DNA of 64,000 bases from Heliopora coerulea (lineage: Eukaryota; Cnidaria; Anthozoa; Scleralcyonacea; Helioporidae): assembly GCA_030142905.1 (NCBI GenBank), contig JASJOG010000117.1, positions 871,501 to 935,500 of the forward strand, in the 5' to 3' direction. Positions 1-10,300 of this stretch are shown here, one piece after another. Positions within the stretch are counted from its first letter, which is position 1. Every line of letters begins with the position of its first letter. Both the position numbers and the translations under genes were made by a program. The notes under the pieces are model-generated. The model did no database searches. It was given only the letters and a program-made list of their open reading frames with translations, and was not told the origin of the DNA.

Positions 1-830
1 ATACATGCAAACATTCATGTTCTCCAAAAATCATGTAGATTACAATGATTTTAACGGAGAAAATAGCGCGAAAAGTTCATTTAGGTTACCACGTCTGTTG
101 TATTACATTTATAACAATGGCCGGTTACCCTTATTTGTCTGCTGAATACAACTACCAGAGGGCTTTTCGAAATCTTCTTTGTTATTCTAATGTAAGCAAC
201 TGTCTCTCCATTATCTTTGGGTATTAAGTATTTGCATGAATAAGTAAACGTCACGGGGTATTCTGGTATTGTATTCAGCTTACGTAACAAGGGGAACCGG
301 CCATTCATTAAACTTTAAATTCTTTAGTTTTTGTTCATGAATTATTGACGAGTATATTATAAAATATTTTAAAATAGAATGTGTAACGTATAGTATTTCC
401 TGAATTCAAGTTTTGTTCAAAGATTTCCTCATAACTGCTTCTTTTCAAAAATCGAAAACATAAATATTTCCACGATTACGACATACGTCAAAAATTTGAG
501 AATAAGTTGCTGGAATACGTATGAGTAATCATTTCAGTAACGTAACTGACCAACAAAATTATGATTGGTGCTCAGAATTGAAAACAGTTGGGAGCCCCTT
601 ATGTTAATGAGACAGGTTTTCGTTTAAACAAATTTATCATATCTTAATATGATAAATCATCTTTTAATTTCCAATTCTTTGAGAACTCAAGTACTTTAAC
701 CGTTCATCAATGACAATGTTACAAGATAGCTTGATTGTTTTTATGACAGTCATATTTCTCAGGCCTGTTTCAAATGTCAAACCTCACACAAAATTATGTT
801 ATTAAATGCGGACGCTTGGTAGTTATAGGA
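1..830. other. GTF2H2 intron 14 sequence, nothing recognised
   Basis: The stretch is AT-rich. I searched both strands for the next GTF2H2 exon and found none. Short ORFs here have no family resemblance. A small hairpin at about 627-657 is the only structure. Confidence 0.5.
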
Positions 831-961
831 TGTTCTTTATACACTCTCAAGCTATTCTATTCATGAAAACTATTTGAGTCCCTGATGTGAATCGAACCCG
901 TAACCTTCTGATACCCGGTGAGATGGTCTAACCATTGAGCTACATGGACTCAGATGGTGAG
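831..961 (-). repeat. tRNA-derived SINE, copy 1
   Basis: On the minus strand the sequence has an A-box-like TAGCTCAATGG and a B-box-like GGTTCGATTC at tRNA spacing, then a tail ending in CTTGAGAGTGTATAAAG. The acceptor and D stems are imperfect, so it is a SINE head and not a tRNA gene. It lies head-to-head with the copy at 991-1121. Confidence 0.7.
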
Positions 962-990
962 TACGAACCAGCACATAAATATAACCTTCG

Positions 991-1121
991 CTCACCATCC
1001 GAGTCCATGTAGCTCAATGGTTAGAGCATCTCACTGGCGATTACAAGGTTACGGTTCGATTCCCGTCAAGGATTCAGAAAGTTTTTCTGAGTAGAATAGC
1101 TTGAGAGTGTATAAAGAACTT
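991..1121 (+). repeat. tRNA-derived SINE, copy 2
   Basis: This is an inverted copy of 831-961 about 30 bp away, with A box TAGCTCAATGG, B box GGTTCGATTCC and the same tail. Arm differences such as GACC versus GAGC in the D stem show the two are not a fresh duplication. Confidence 0.7.
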
Positions 1122-1344
1122 CACACAAAATCCCCAAATAAACCTTCCAAGGCTCTCCGATCATTTTAACCTCACCAATTAGCCATTCTAACAACTATAT
1201 GCACGGAAACTAGGGCAATCTCTCGGAGCAATTAACCACCATTTCACCATTCAAATTTTATAATTACATGTCTTCATATTATAGAATTGTGTTATCCTTT
1301 ATTCTACAGGCGAGCATTCGTAACATTCATACCAACTGACTTAC

Positions 1345-1390
1345 CACAAACTTTACACTGAACGGGCAATTCACAATATTTGCTACTGCA
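1345..1390 (-). CDS. GTF2H2: GTF2H2 exon 14
   Basis: The exon encodes CSSKYCELPVQCKVC plus one base, with four Cys of the zinc ribbon. Human has CRAKYCELPVECKICG. The donor is GTAAGTC. The following exon (human LTLVSAPHLARSYHH) was not found in 1-1344. Confidence 0.95.
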
Positions 1391-4300
1391 CTAAAAGGTA
1401 AAAAAACAATTTTTGAAATTCGTACGCTCAACATTTTATCATCAAAAATATTTCAGCGCAAGTAGCTACACGAAGTGTCTCTGATCTTAAGTCGAAAGTG
1501 TTCTTGTCTGGACTTTGTACGTGCGCTAGCCTGACAGCAAGCAGTGTCTAAAGATGATACATTTCATTCTAAAATCCACAGGAGTTCGAGAAGTAGGGCA
1601 ACAGACAAAGACCATATGAATTCCAAACGTTGACCTTGAAAATTTTGCTCGTGCAATTGTTTCCACTGGTCAGAAAAAAAAATACATAATAAATAGGAGC
1701 ACTACAAACGGCAAGTGAGCCGCTCGCTTCACCCACCTCGCCGTATGATTCTTGTCAAAGCTGTGAAATAGCTGGGTTGCTCCTTCGGTAATTTTGAAAT
1801 TTGTTGTGCTTCTGATGGCTGTTAAGGTATAGTTCCCTTGTAGATGTACAAACAACTGCTTCAATTAGCTGTTTAAAACTTGGCATGCAGTTTATATAAG
1901 CAGACAGAGAAAGGTTGGAGATACTTCATATTGGTTCAATCGTAATGTACCGTCCGCCCAGGACTCCTTGGCAGCTTGTCTTAAGAGCTCAACGAAAGCT
2001 CAGCATAATAAATATAACGTTGAACCAAGGATGAAAAACACACCTGCAACCTTTTTTGACTACCAACTGTTTTAGGTTACCTGGGGGCAAAAGTAACCCG
2101 AGCTGTTAACTTCCCTTTTCCACTCATTATCCAGATGACTTAGTTGAGCGTTAAAAAACAAAAAAAGAAAAAAAAACATTTTAAAGGAATAAAGTACTGG
2201 CAAGTGTGGCCAAAATAAGCCACCTCTAATTATGGATATAAAATTGAAATAAATACTCCTTACCACAGACACAAGGATGGTGTGGAACTCATCAAATGTT
2301 GGGGAAAACCTTAACAGAAAGGTCGTAAATTTTCACAAAAAATTTCGCCTTATGCGAGATGTACTAACCATTACTGTAAAATTAACGAGACGGAAAGGAC
2401 CACAAATAATTTTACGATGTCACACAGTCAAACCCTTAGATTTTTATAAATCGCCTTGATGAGTGGATTAAATAAAGCGTCTTAGAGTTGCCATCGAAAC
2501 CGTTAATGCTCGATGCCTTCTCACCTAAAAATAAGATTGCAATTTCGAGGTGCGGTCCTGAACGTTTGACATGAAAATGACTTTTTATTTGCATCTGAAG
2601 TAACCTAGTTTTCATATGAAAGTTTTAGCGTCAGGCCTCGTTTTATATCAAACGGAAGAGCTAAGTCAGAAACGATTTATTTATAAGAAAGGCTAAAAGG
2701 TAAACAACGTTTAAACTGGTTTAGATGGCAGTGTCGCACGATATCTTTTCAAAATCAGGTCGGTAACATGATTTTATTTCTCTGTATGGACTGATATTGC
2801 CATTCAACCTACGAAGATTTAAAGTCTGACCTTTCACAAGATACCATGAAGTGTTCCGAAATATAGAGTGAACAGTAATAGGCTGAGAAATTTTACAAGT
2901 TATGAATGTAAACAAAATAATTCTTGTTTACCCATTCGTATAAGGGCTGCTTCCGCATCAGCCTAATAGAAGGAAAACGAATCATTTATGATCACCGAAA
3001 TTCTTATTTCCTGTACAAGATAGAAATGATCATGAATCTATGGAATTTAAAAGTACTTTCATTGTTTCACAAGTGACAATAACGTTACAATTAACTAGAT
3101 GGGTAAAAAGTACTCGAAGAGAGAGCACGGTGAGTCATGGTAGGACAGAGAAGATCAGGGCAGAGTAGAGAGTGGCAGGATAGGACGCGCATGGCAGGAA
3201 AGTAGTGACTAGGGCAGGATAAAGCCTCGGGCATCGTTTGACGAGTAATCGAACATTTGTAATTCAAGATTGCTGGACAGGTGGCAAAACACTGTCCAAC
3301 AATTCTGAACGATTCATGTCTCGAAAACGCAAAGCAGCTACTGCAATTGTAATTTATGGGCTTTTCGAGGTTCCCGATGAGAAGCGATCTAGGAGAGAAA
3401 ATACACGAGACAGGATAAAATGGAGACAAAAGCGAGGAATTTTTATCAACATAAAAGACCTGAAAATGCATGATAATCTGAACTGAACGTATCACAGAGA
3501 CTTCGTCCAGATTCGAAATGACTAATCAGCGTAGAAAAAGCAAGGTAGAAGAGAAGAGCGGGGCGAAGTTAGTCACAGAAGAGAAAAATAGGACCGAAGG
3601 CCAGCCAGAGTACAGAAAGTTAAGGCAGAGTAGAGAAGAGAAGGCAGTGCAGAATAAGTCATAAAAGAAAAGGGCAATGGCCTTGTTCCCATGCTTTTCC
3701 TTTCCTGAACTTGAAGGGAAGGCTCTGGTAGCCAGGTTGAAATGGCATGTGTGAACAAGACAGAACAGGAAAGTGACTGGTAGACCAAGAAAGTGAAAAG
3801 CATGCCAGAGTAAAAGAGAACAATGTGACGCAGAGTTGGCTGAAGCAGAGTAGAACAAGGTAGGCCAACTCGGGTTAGAGAAGGGAAGGTCAGGATAGGG
3901 AAGCGTAGAGTAGGGAGACACACGACAAGCCAAGGTAGAGCAGAGCAGGGCAGGGTAAAGCACGACAGGGTAAGGCTAGGTGGACGGAATCGTGCAGGGT
4001 GCAGCAGACCAACAGATGAAATAACAGGGCAAGGGAAAGCCGAATGGGGCCAGGCAAAGCAGACTAGACGAGAGCAGTATAGGGTAGGCAAGGCCATTCT
4101 TGGGCACGTGAACGTACAATAAAGCAAGGAAGAGTAGGTATCAATACAAAATAAGACAGATTCCGAAAAATGTCATTCTTAACTTGTGATTCAAGTGAAA
4201 AAAGAATAGACAATAAAAGAATAGACTTATTGTATATTGTTTTTTTTTACTTGAATCACAAGTTAAAAATGACATTTTTCGGAATCTGTTTGATTTTGCA

Positions 4301-7300
4301 CTGGCTTAAACTGTCGGCCAGTTGTGGTTTTTGTAAGTGTCAATGTAATGCTGAATAGAATAGGGTAAAATATAAGGTGAAGCAAAACAACTAAAGCAGA
4401 GTTGAGATAACCGAATCAACCATGTGAAAGGAAAGCAAACTTTATTGGGGTCAGACCAAATAAGAATAATTTTTCTCAGTCTTGGATTCTAGGATAGTCT
4501 CTAAAACATTTACGGTTTTGCAAAACACAAAATGGTAGACACAGAAAAACAGCAATGCTGACGCATGCAGAATTTAATTACTTACCTTTGCCGCTGGAGG
4601 TATTACGTGCTGCATAAGAATGTCTCTGAAATGTTTCTCATCCAAAATAACGTCATAAGAACCTAAAATATTTAACATTTTTAAGTTAACTATTATCCAA
4701 AAAATAAACGGCCGAACGTCAAGTACTTACGAAATAATTAATTGAAATTAAACATTCATTTACAAAAAGTGCTATTTTATTGTTTTGTGATTTTTTTCCT
4801 TAACATTTTCGTCAGTATAAATGATAAAAATGTTAATTGGAGGCTTTAAGCATGCAAGAGACGTCCTTGAATCACTGATGGCAACCGGAAGAACTGGTAA
4901 ACAATAGAAAGCTTGAAATGATAGATGAACGTTCGTCAAGCTCTATCCTCAGAAAAACGATTTCTGAGCCCCAGACAGGCATCGAATCCGCAACCTTCTG
5001 ATGACCGTTGAGACGCTCTAACCAGTGGGCTACCAAGACTCAGATGGTGAGCTAAGGTGCAAGTTCGTCATATGTGCGACCTAAGCGTAAGCTCCTACAT
5101 GTTAATAACGATGTTAATGAGGCGTAATTTAGAAATGTGGGAACTTGGAGATATCTGGAAATGATAGATGAAGCCATCATATGTTAATATATATCTATCA
5201 TTTCAAAGTATCTCCATGCTCCCACATTTCTAAAATACACCTGAATAGTAAACTTAATAGGAATTTCTAAATTTTGGACGACTTATCCTTTCAATAGTAG
5301 TTCTAATCCAAAGATAATGAATAAATCAAAATTCCAGGTTTCAGACAGGTCATAGCTTGTGCAACCAGTGAGTAACCTAATAGTCAAGCAACGGATTTTG
5401 ACACTCACGAAGTCGATGTCGTCTAAAGAACGTGAAAACACTCTCAGATGTGCATGGTTACTTGGAAAAAATTCAACCCAGCTATCCCAGCTGAAATTTT
5501 AAAAGTTCAGCCCTGGGTTGATATTTTTGAGAAGTAACCGCAAGGAAATTTTTCAAGGAATTTCTTCATTAGCCCTGGCATGAGTTTTCGGACTGGCTGA
5601 CCGGGTAACATTTCAGCCTTCAGCTGAAATTCCCCATGCATTCACTCCCTGGGATCTGTCTGTTTTGAGCGTATACATACTGTAATAAAGGTGACGCTGA
5701 TAAACTTGATTGTCTTCTCTGAAGAGCGGCTACAATTGTGGCATAGAGAAAGTGAAATGGTGCCGCCCTTGCGTTATTAAAATGGAACACCCTTCAAAAC
5801 TGTCGGAATAAGAATGTTTTAACATTAGTTAAAATATATATATTAAAAATAATGACATGTTTGAGGAAGTTGATCGTCCAGGTTAGTGTAGTCTTGAGAA
5901 AGACTGTTGGTTGAAGTGACTGACGTTTCGACAGCCTTAGCGGCGGTCATCTTCAGAGTCAAAAGGAGAGTAAAGGTCAGGTTCGCCTGTATTTGTATCT
6001 GGCTCGTCCGTGATAAGTGGGCGGTCGTATTAGTCATGGAGGTGTGATATTTGGCGAGAAGCAATGGGTGTGGTTGTGTAGGCGTTAATTATCAGTTTGT
6101 CGAAGTGTAAGTCTATTGGCTGCTCGCACGTTTGACTTTGTGAATTAGTCGTTTGTAAGGTCCCGGTAATTGTTGTGATCGGTTTAATGGATTTTGTTCT
6201 AAGTTCGTATACCAGCTTTCTAGTGTGAGTCGCTGTTTGTAGTTGGTGCCAGGCGCGGATTTAGCGTAGGTCAAACCGGTCAACTGCTGCACGTATGTTT
6301 TCGAAACCTGATAAATTTAGGATATCAATCCAGTTAAATCATATTATGCGGTCAGTTGCGTACTTAAACCTGACTTCCCTACGGTTGTCGATTCCAGTTT
6401 TTATTATAACCCATTTTATGCAGTGGCAGCAGTGCAATCATCATGCAGCATTTCAGCGGTCTTTATGACCGGTTTGGCGGGCTTTACCCTATAATTCTAA
6501 TGCATGTGATTGGCTAGATGTGAGGTTACCATGGGATGCAAAGTGTTTTGACCGGTTTGGCGGGCCTTACCCTGCAAATCTAATGCCTGTGATTGGCTCG
6601 ATGTGAGGTTACCATGGATTCTGACCGGTTTGTGCCCAAATTTGGGGTATTTTGCCACATCAGGCGGCTTAGCCTACATGATTTTGCCTTTAAGACGCAT
6701 TTCTCTATTGGTCAAAGTAATAAGACGCCAACCTTACATAGCATTTTATTGGTTTATTTTCTTGCCCCGGTCATGACTCATCTTTCGCCGACAACGTGAG
6801 CGGTTGACTTTGAGTATATTGTTCTTTCTTTGTGTTCGTATATCGAAATACTTGGAAATTCAAACGTCTTTATTCAAAAGGCAATGGAAAACCTTTTCGA
6901 AGCTGTGCAAATTGCTCTTCAGAGCAACGACGTCGGATACCTATCAGATCAGGCGAAAATTTTAAGTGAGAAACTAAGTTCAAGACCGAAGTGTTCTTCG
7001 GCTGAGCTTACTTCTCGTTTGATGAAGAATCAGCTTCATCGCCACATCGGGGCTGAATTCTTTATACCGAGCAGTATGAAGACCCCTGGAGTCACTTTAA
7101 CGGCAATCAGGTACATAAATATTGCATGATATTCACTGTTTTGGTTTGAGTTGGACAGTGATTCGATGGCATCGTGACATCACATCACGCATATTTTAAA
7201 AATTCGAGCAATTTGAATATATTGTCTTCTATGCGCTAGTCATTGATTTTATTCATATTTATGTGTAATGTGTCTAATGGCAAATACGAGACAAGCCATG

Positions 7301-10300
7301 ACCTTGAAATAGTAATTTCAAATTTTCAATATTTCTTTCAATGTGATATTTCACATGACACCGGAATTAAGTTGAATAAGCATTTGTTATAGGTCTCAGG
7401 CGACAGGAAATTGCCTTTACAGCTCAGTGTCAATACTTTTGGTTGGGGACAACAGTGTTGTGAGTACTTTACGTATTTTGACTTCTATTGAGCTTTTTCT
7501 CAATCCTCAGTTTTATGCACACCATCCATTATTTGAAGCAGCTGCAAGCAAGCATCCTGACCTCAATTTTGTTAATCTTTTGCCTTTGTCTGTCTCAGCT
7601 GCATGTCTAGACTCTGGTTTTGAGACTGAGGAACTAGTTAAAAAGGAAGCCATCATTAATTGCCAAGATAACACATGGTCCTCCTTTTTGTGCATTTTGG
7701 GTTTGTCTTCTGTTATCGGGGATAATATATCCACTCACTATCCAGATTCTGGGGATATTAGACCAAGGCTACTATTTAATCAGGTAGTCCCTCCTCGCAT
7801 TAATACAAGAAAGGTGCATGATGTCAGTCCTATTATTCATGTGTTGTTCTGTCATGAGGGGTTTGTCCAATCTGGTGAGAAATTTTCAACCAATCACTTT
7901 GTTCCCTTACTTTGTTCACAACATCAGAAGCAGATTCTTGTTTCAAACAAGGGCAAAATGAAAAGAAGCCTTAAGGCAAATGATGAGGGCATTAAAAAAT
8001 TTTTCAAGTTAGATACTATAAAACAAACCACATCACTGCCATCAACCTCACCTAGTTCATCCTCCACATCAATGCCATCATCCTCACTTGGTTCATCTTC
8101 CACATCACTGCCATCATCCTCACTTGGCTCATCTTCCACATCACTGCCATCATCCTCACTTGGTTCATCTTCCATATCACTGCCATCAACCTCACTTGGT
8201 TCATCTTCCACATCACTGCCATCAACCTCACTTGGTTCATCTTCCACATCACTGCCATCATCCTCACTTGGCTCATCTTCCACATCACTGCCATCATCCT
8301 CACTTGGTTCATCTTCCACATCACTGCCATCAACCTCACTTGGTTCATCTTCCACATCACTGCCATCAACCTCACTTGGTTCATCTTCCACATCACTGCC
8401 ATCAACCTCACTTGGTTCATCCTCAACTTTTCCACAATCTAAGGGTTAGATCAAGGCTGGAATGACATGGGAAATTGAGCAATTCCATGTCCTCGAAATG
8501 TTCCAAAACGTCTCCCATATCTAACCAAACTCCCTGCAATTGTAGGGTGTGAAGGCGGGTTTCTGGCGCCTTAAAACCAGATGGCTCACTTTCTCGGCTT
8601 CTTTCAGAGGCTGTCCATGTCGGAATTGGTATATAACTATCTATTAGTTGTAATTCCTAGGCATGCTGATGAGCCCTGATATTGGGCGAAACAGTCAACT
8701 GTTGCGCAGCTAACATACCATATTAACGCATTGTAACTGCGCTTTCTTAATTTTCCGGGGGGTTGCTATAATTTTCCGGGGGCATCTATAATTTTCGGGG
8801 GGGCGCCGACTGGTCACGGTCTGACCGACGTTCGAAAAATCCTGTATCCGCGCCTGGTTGGTGCTGTACGTAATGCATTTTGCCGAATCCCAGTCAATGT
8901 TGTGTTTGGTTTGTCGTTGGTGTTCGGCAATGTGGTTGGTTTTGTCTCCGTTTTTTTGTCGCTCGTTTGTGTTCTGTTAGTCGTATATTTAAGTTTCTGC
9001 TAGTCTCACCTATATAAGTGGCTTGGCAGTCGGAGCAATTAATTTTGTAAATTGCACCTTGTCTTTCGTGCGGTTGTTCTCTGTCCTTAACGTTAGTCAG
9101 TACATGTCGTAAAGTTGTGATGGGTTTGTGCGCTACTCGTATGTTGTATGGTCGTAAGATACGCGAGATAATCTCAGACGTACCTTTTATGTAGGGTATC
9201 GTTGCTGTAGTTGTTGTCGGACTGTTGTTTTTGTCGCGTTCATTGTCTTTGTAAGTGTTAAGTTTGATGAAGTCAGAGTTATAGTTGTTTTTGTGGAAAA
9301 CGCATTGTAGGTAGTCATTTTCTTGGCGTAGAGCGTCGGGTGAGTTACAAATGAGTTGTGCGCGTCTCGTCAATGTTTTGATGGTGGTAGCTTTGTGTGA
9401 GGTTGGATTGTACGACGATTGGTCAAGTAGTCTGTCAGTATGCGTTGGTTTCCTGTAGACAGTGGTCTGTAGTTTGTTATTGTCACGACTTACCAAACAG
9501 TCAAGGAACGGAATAGCTCCGTCTTCTTCAATCTCTTTGGTAAATTGTATGTGACTGTTCTGTTCGTTAATGTGTTTGTGAAACTCGTCAATCTCGTCTT
9601 CGGGTTGCCGAACACCATTGCCGAACACCATTGCCGAACACCACCGACACATTGCCGAACACCACCGACAAACCAAACACAACATTGACTGGGATTCGGC
9701 AAAATGCATTACGTACAGCACCAAACCAGACAAAAAAACGGAGACAAAACCAACCACATTGCCGAACACCAACGACAAACCAAACACAACATTGACTGGG
9801 ATTCGGCAAAATGCATTACGTACAGCACCAACTACAAACAGCGACTCACACTAGAAAGCTGGTATACGAACTTAGAACAAAATCCATTAAACCGATCACA
9901 ACAATTACCGGGACCTTACAAACGACTAATTCACAAAGTCAAACGTGAGAGCAGCCAATAGACTTACACTTCGACAAACTGATAATTAACGCCTACACAA
10001 CCACACCCATTGCTTCTCGCCAAATATCACACCTCCATGACTAATACGACCGCCCACTTATCACGGACGAGCCAGATACAAATACAGGCGAACCTGACCT
10101 TTACTCTCCTTTTGACTCTGAAGATGACCGCCGCTAAGGCTGTCGAAACGTCAGTCACTTCAACCAACAGTCTTTCTTCTCAAGACTACACTAACCTGGA
10201 CGATCAACTGCCTCAAACATGTCACGATTCTCCCAGGTTCAAACCATTTACTTTATTAAAAATAATGTTTCACAGTTTTTAAATAATTATCTTTTATTCA

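Larger units (their letters stand above)
6250..8856. mobile_element. hAT-like element carrying an OTU-like gene instead of a transposase
   Basis: Terminal repeats CAGGCGCGGAT (6250-6260) and its complement (8846-8856) are flanked by a perfect 8-bp duplication GTTGGTGC at 6242-6249 and 8857-8864, the hAT hallmark. The insertion splits the PLE-A C-terminal coding region. The 2607-bp interior has no hAT transposase or zinc-finger remnant that I can see. Its only gene is the two-exon OTU-like ORF. Subterminal GGGGG-rich stretches near 8755-8810 resemble hAT ends. Confidence 0.85.
5841..10267. mobile_element. PLE-A: Penelope-like inverted dimer with 14-bp target duplication
   Basis: The insertion spans 5855-10253 and is flanked by the direct repeat TATTAAAAATAATG at 5841-5854 and 10254-10267. 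It holds two copies of one PLE joined 5'-to-5' near 9616. The minus copy runs 9616 down to 5855 (split by a hAT at 6250-8856) and the plus copy runs from about 9617 to about 10224. Both carry the GIY-YIG C-terminal region and an identical hammerhead motif near the 3' end. The reverse transcriptase core is missing, so this is a 5'-truncated insertion. It sits in GTF2H2 intron 9, inside an older LINE tail. Confidence 0.85.

Noticed and set aside
831..1121. Two functional tRNA genes
   Set aside because: A- and B-box words are present, but D and acceptor stems are imperfect and both copies carry a shared SINE tail.
3526..4127. Overlapping minus-strand ORFs of 145 and 184 codons
   Set aside because: Composition is driven by a purine-rich degenerate repeat on the plus strand; no domain, no splice context, and frames overlap each other.
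7924..8465. Several long ORFs across the 36-bp repeat on both strands
   Set aside because: The 36-bp unit is stop-free in several frames; only the frame continuing the OTU-like domain has non-repeat coding sequence.
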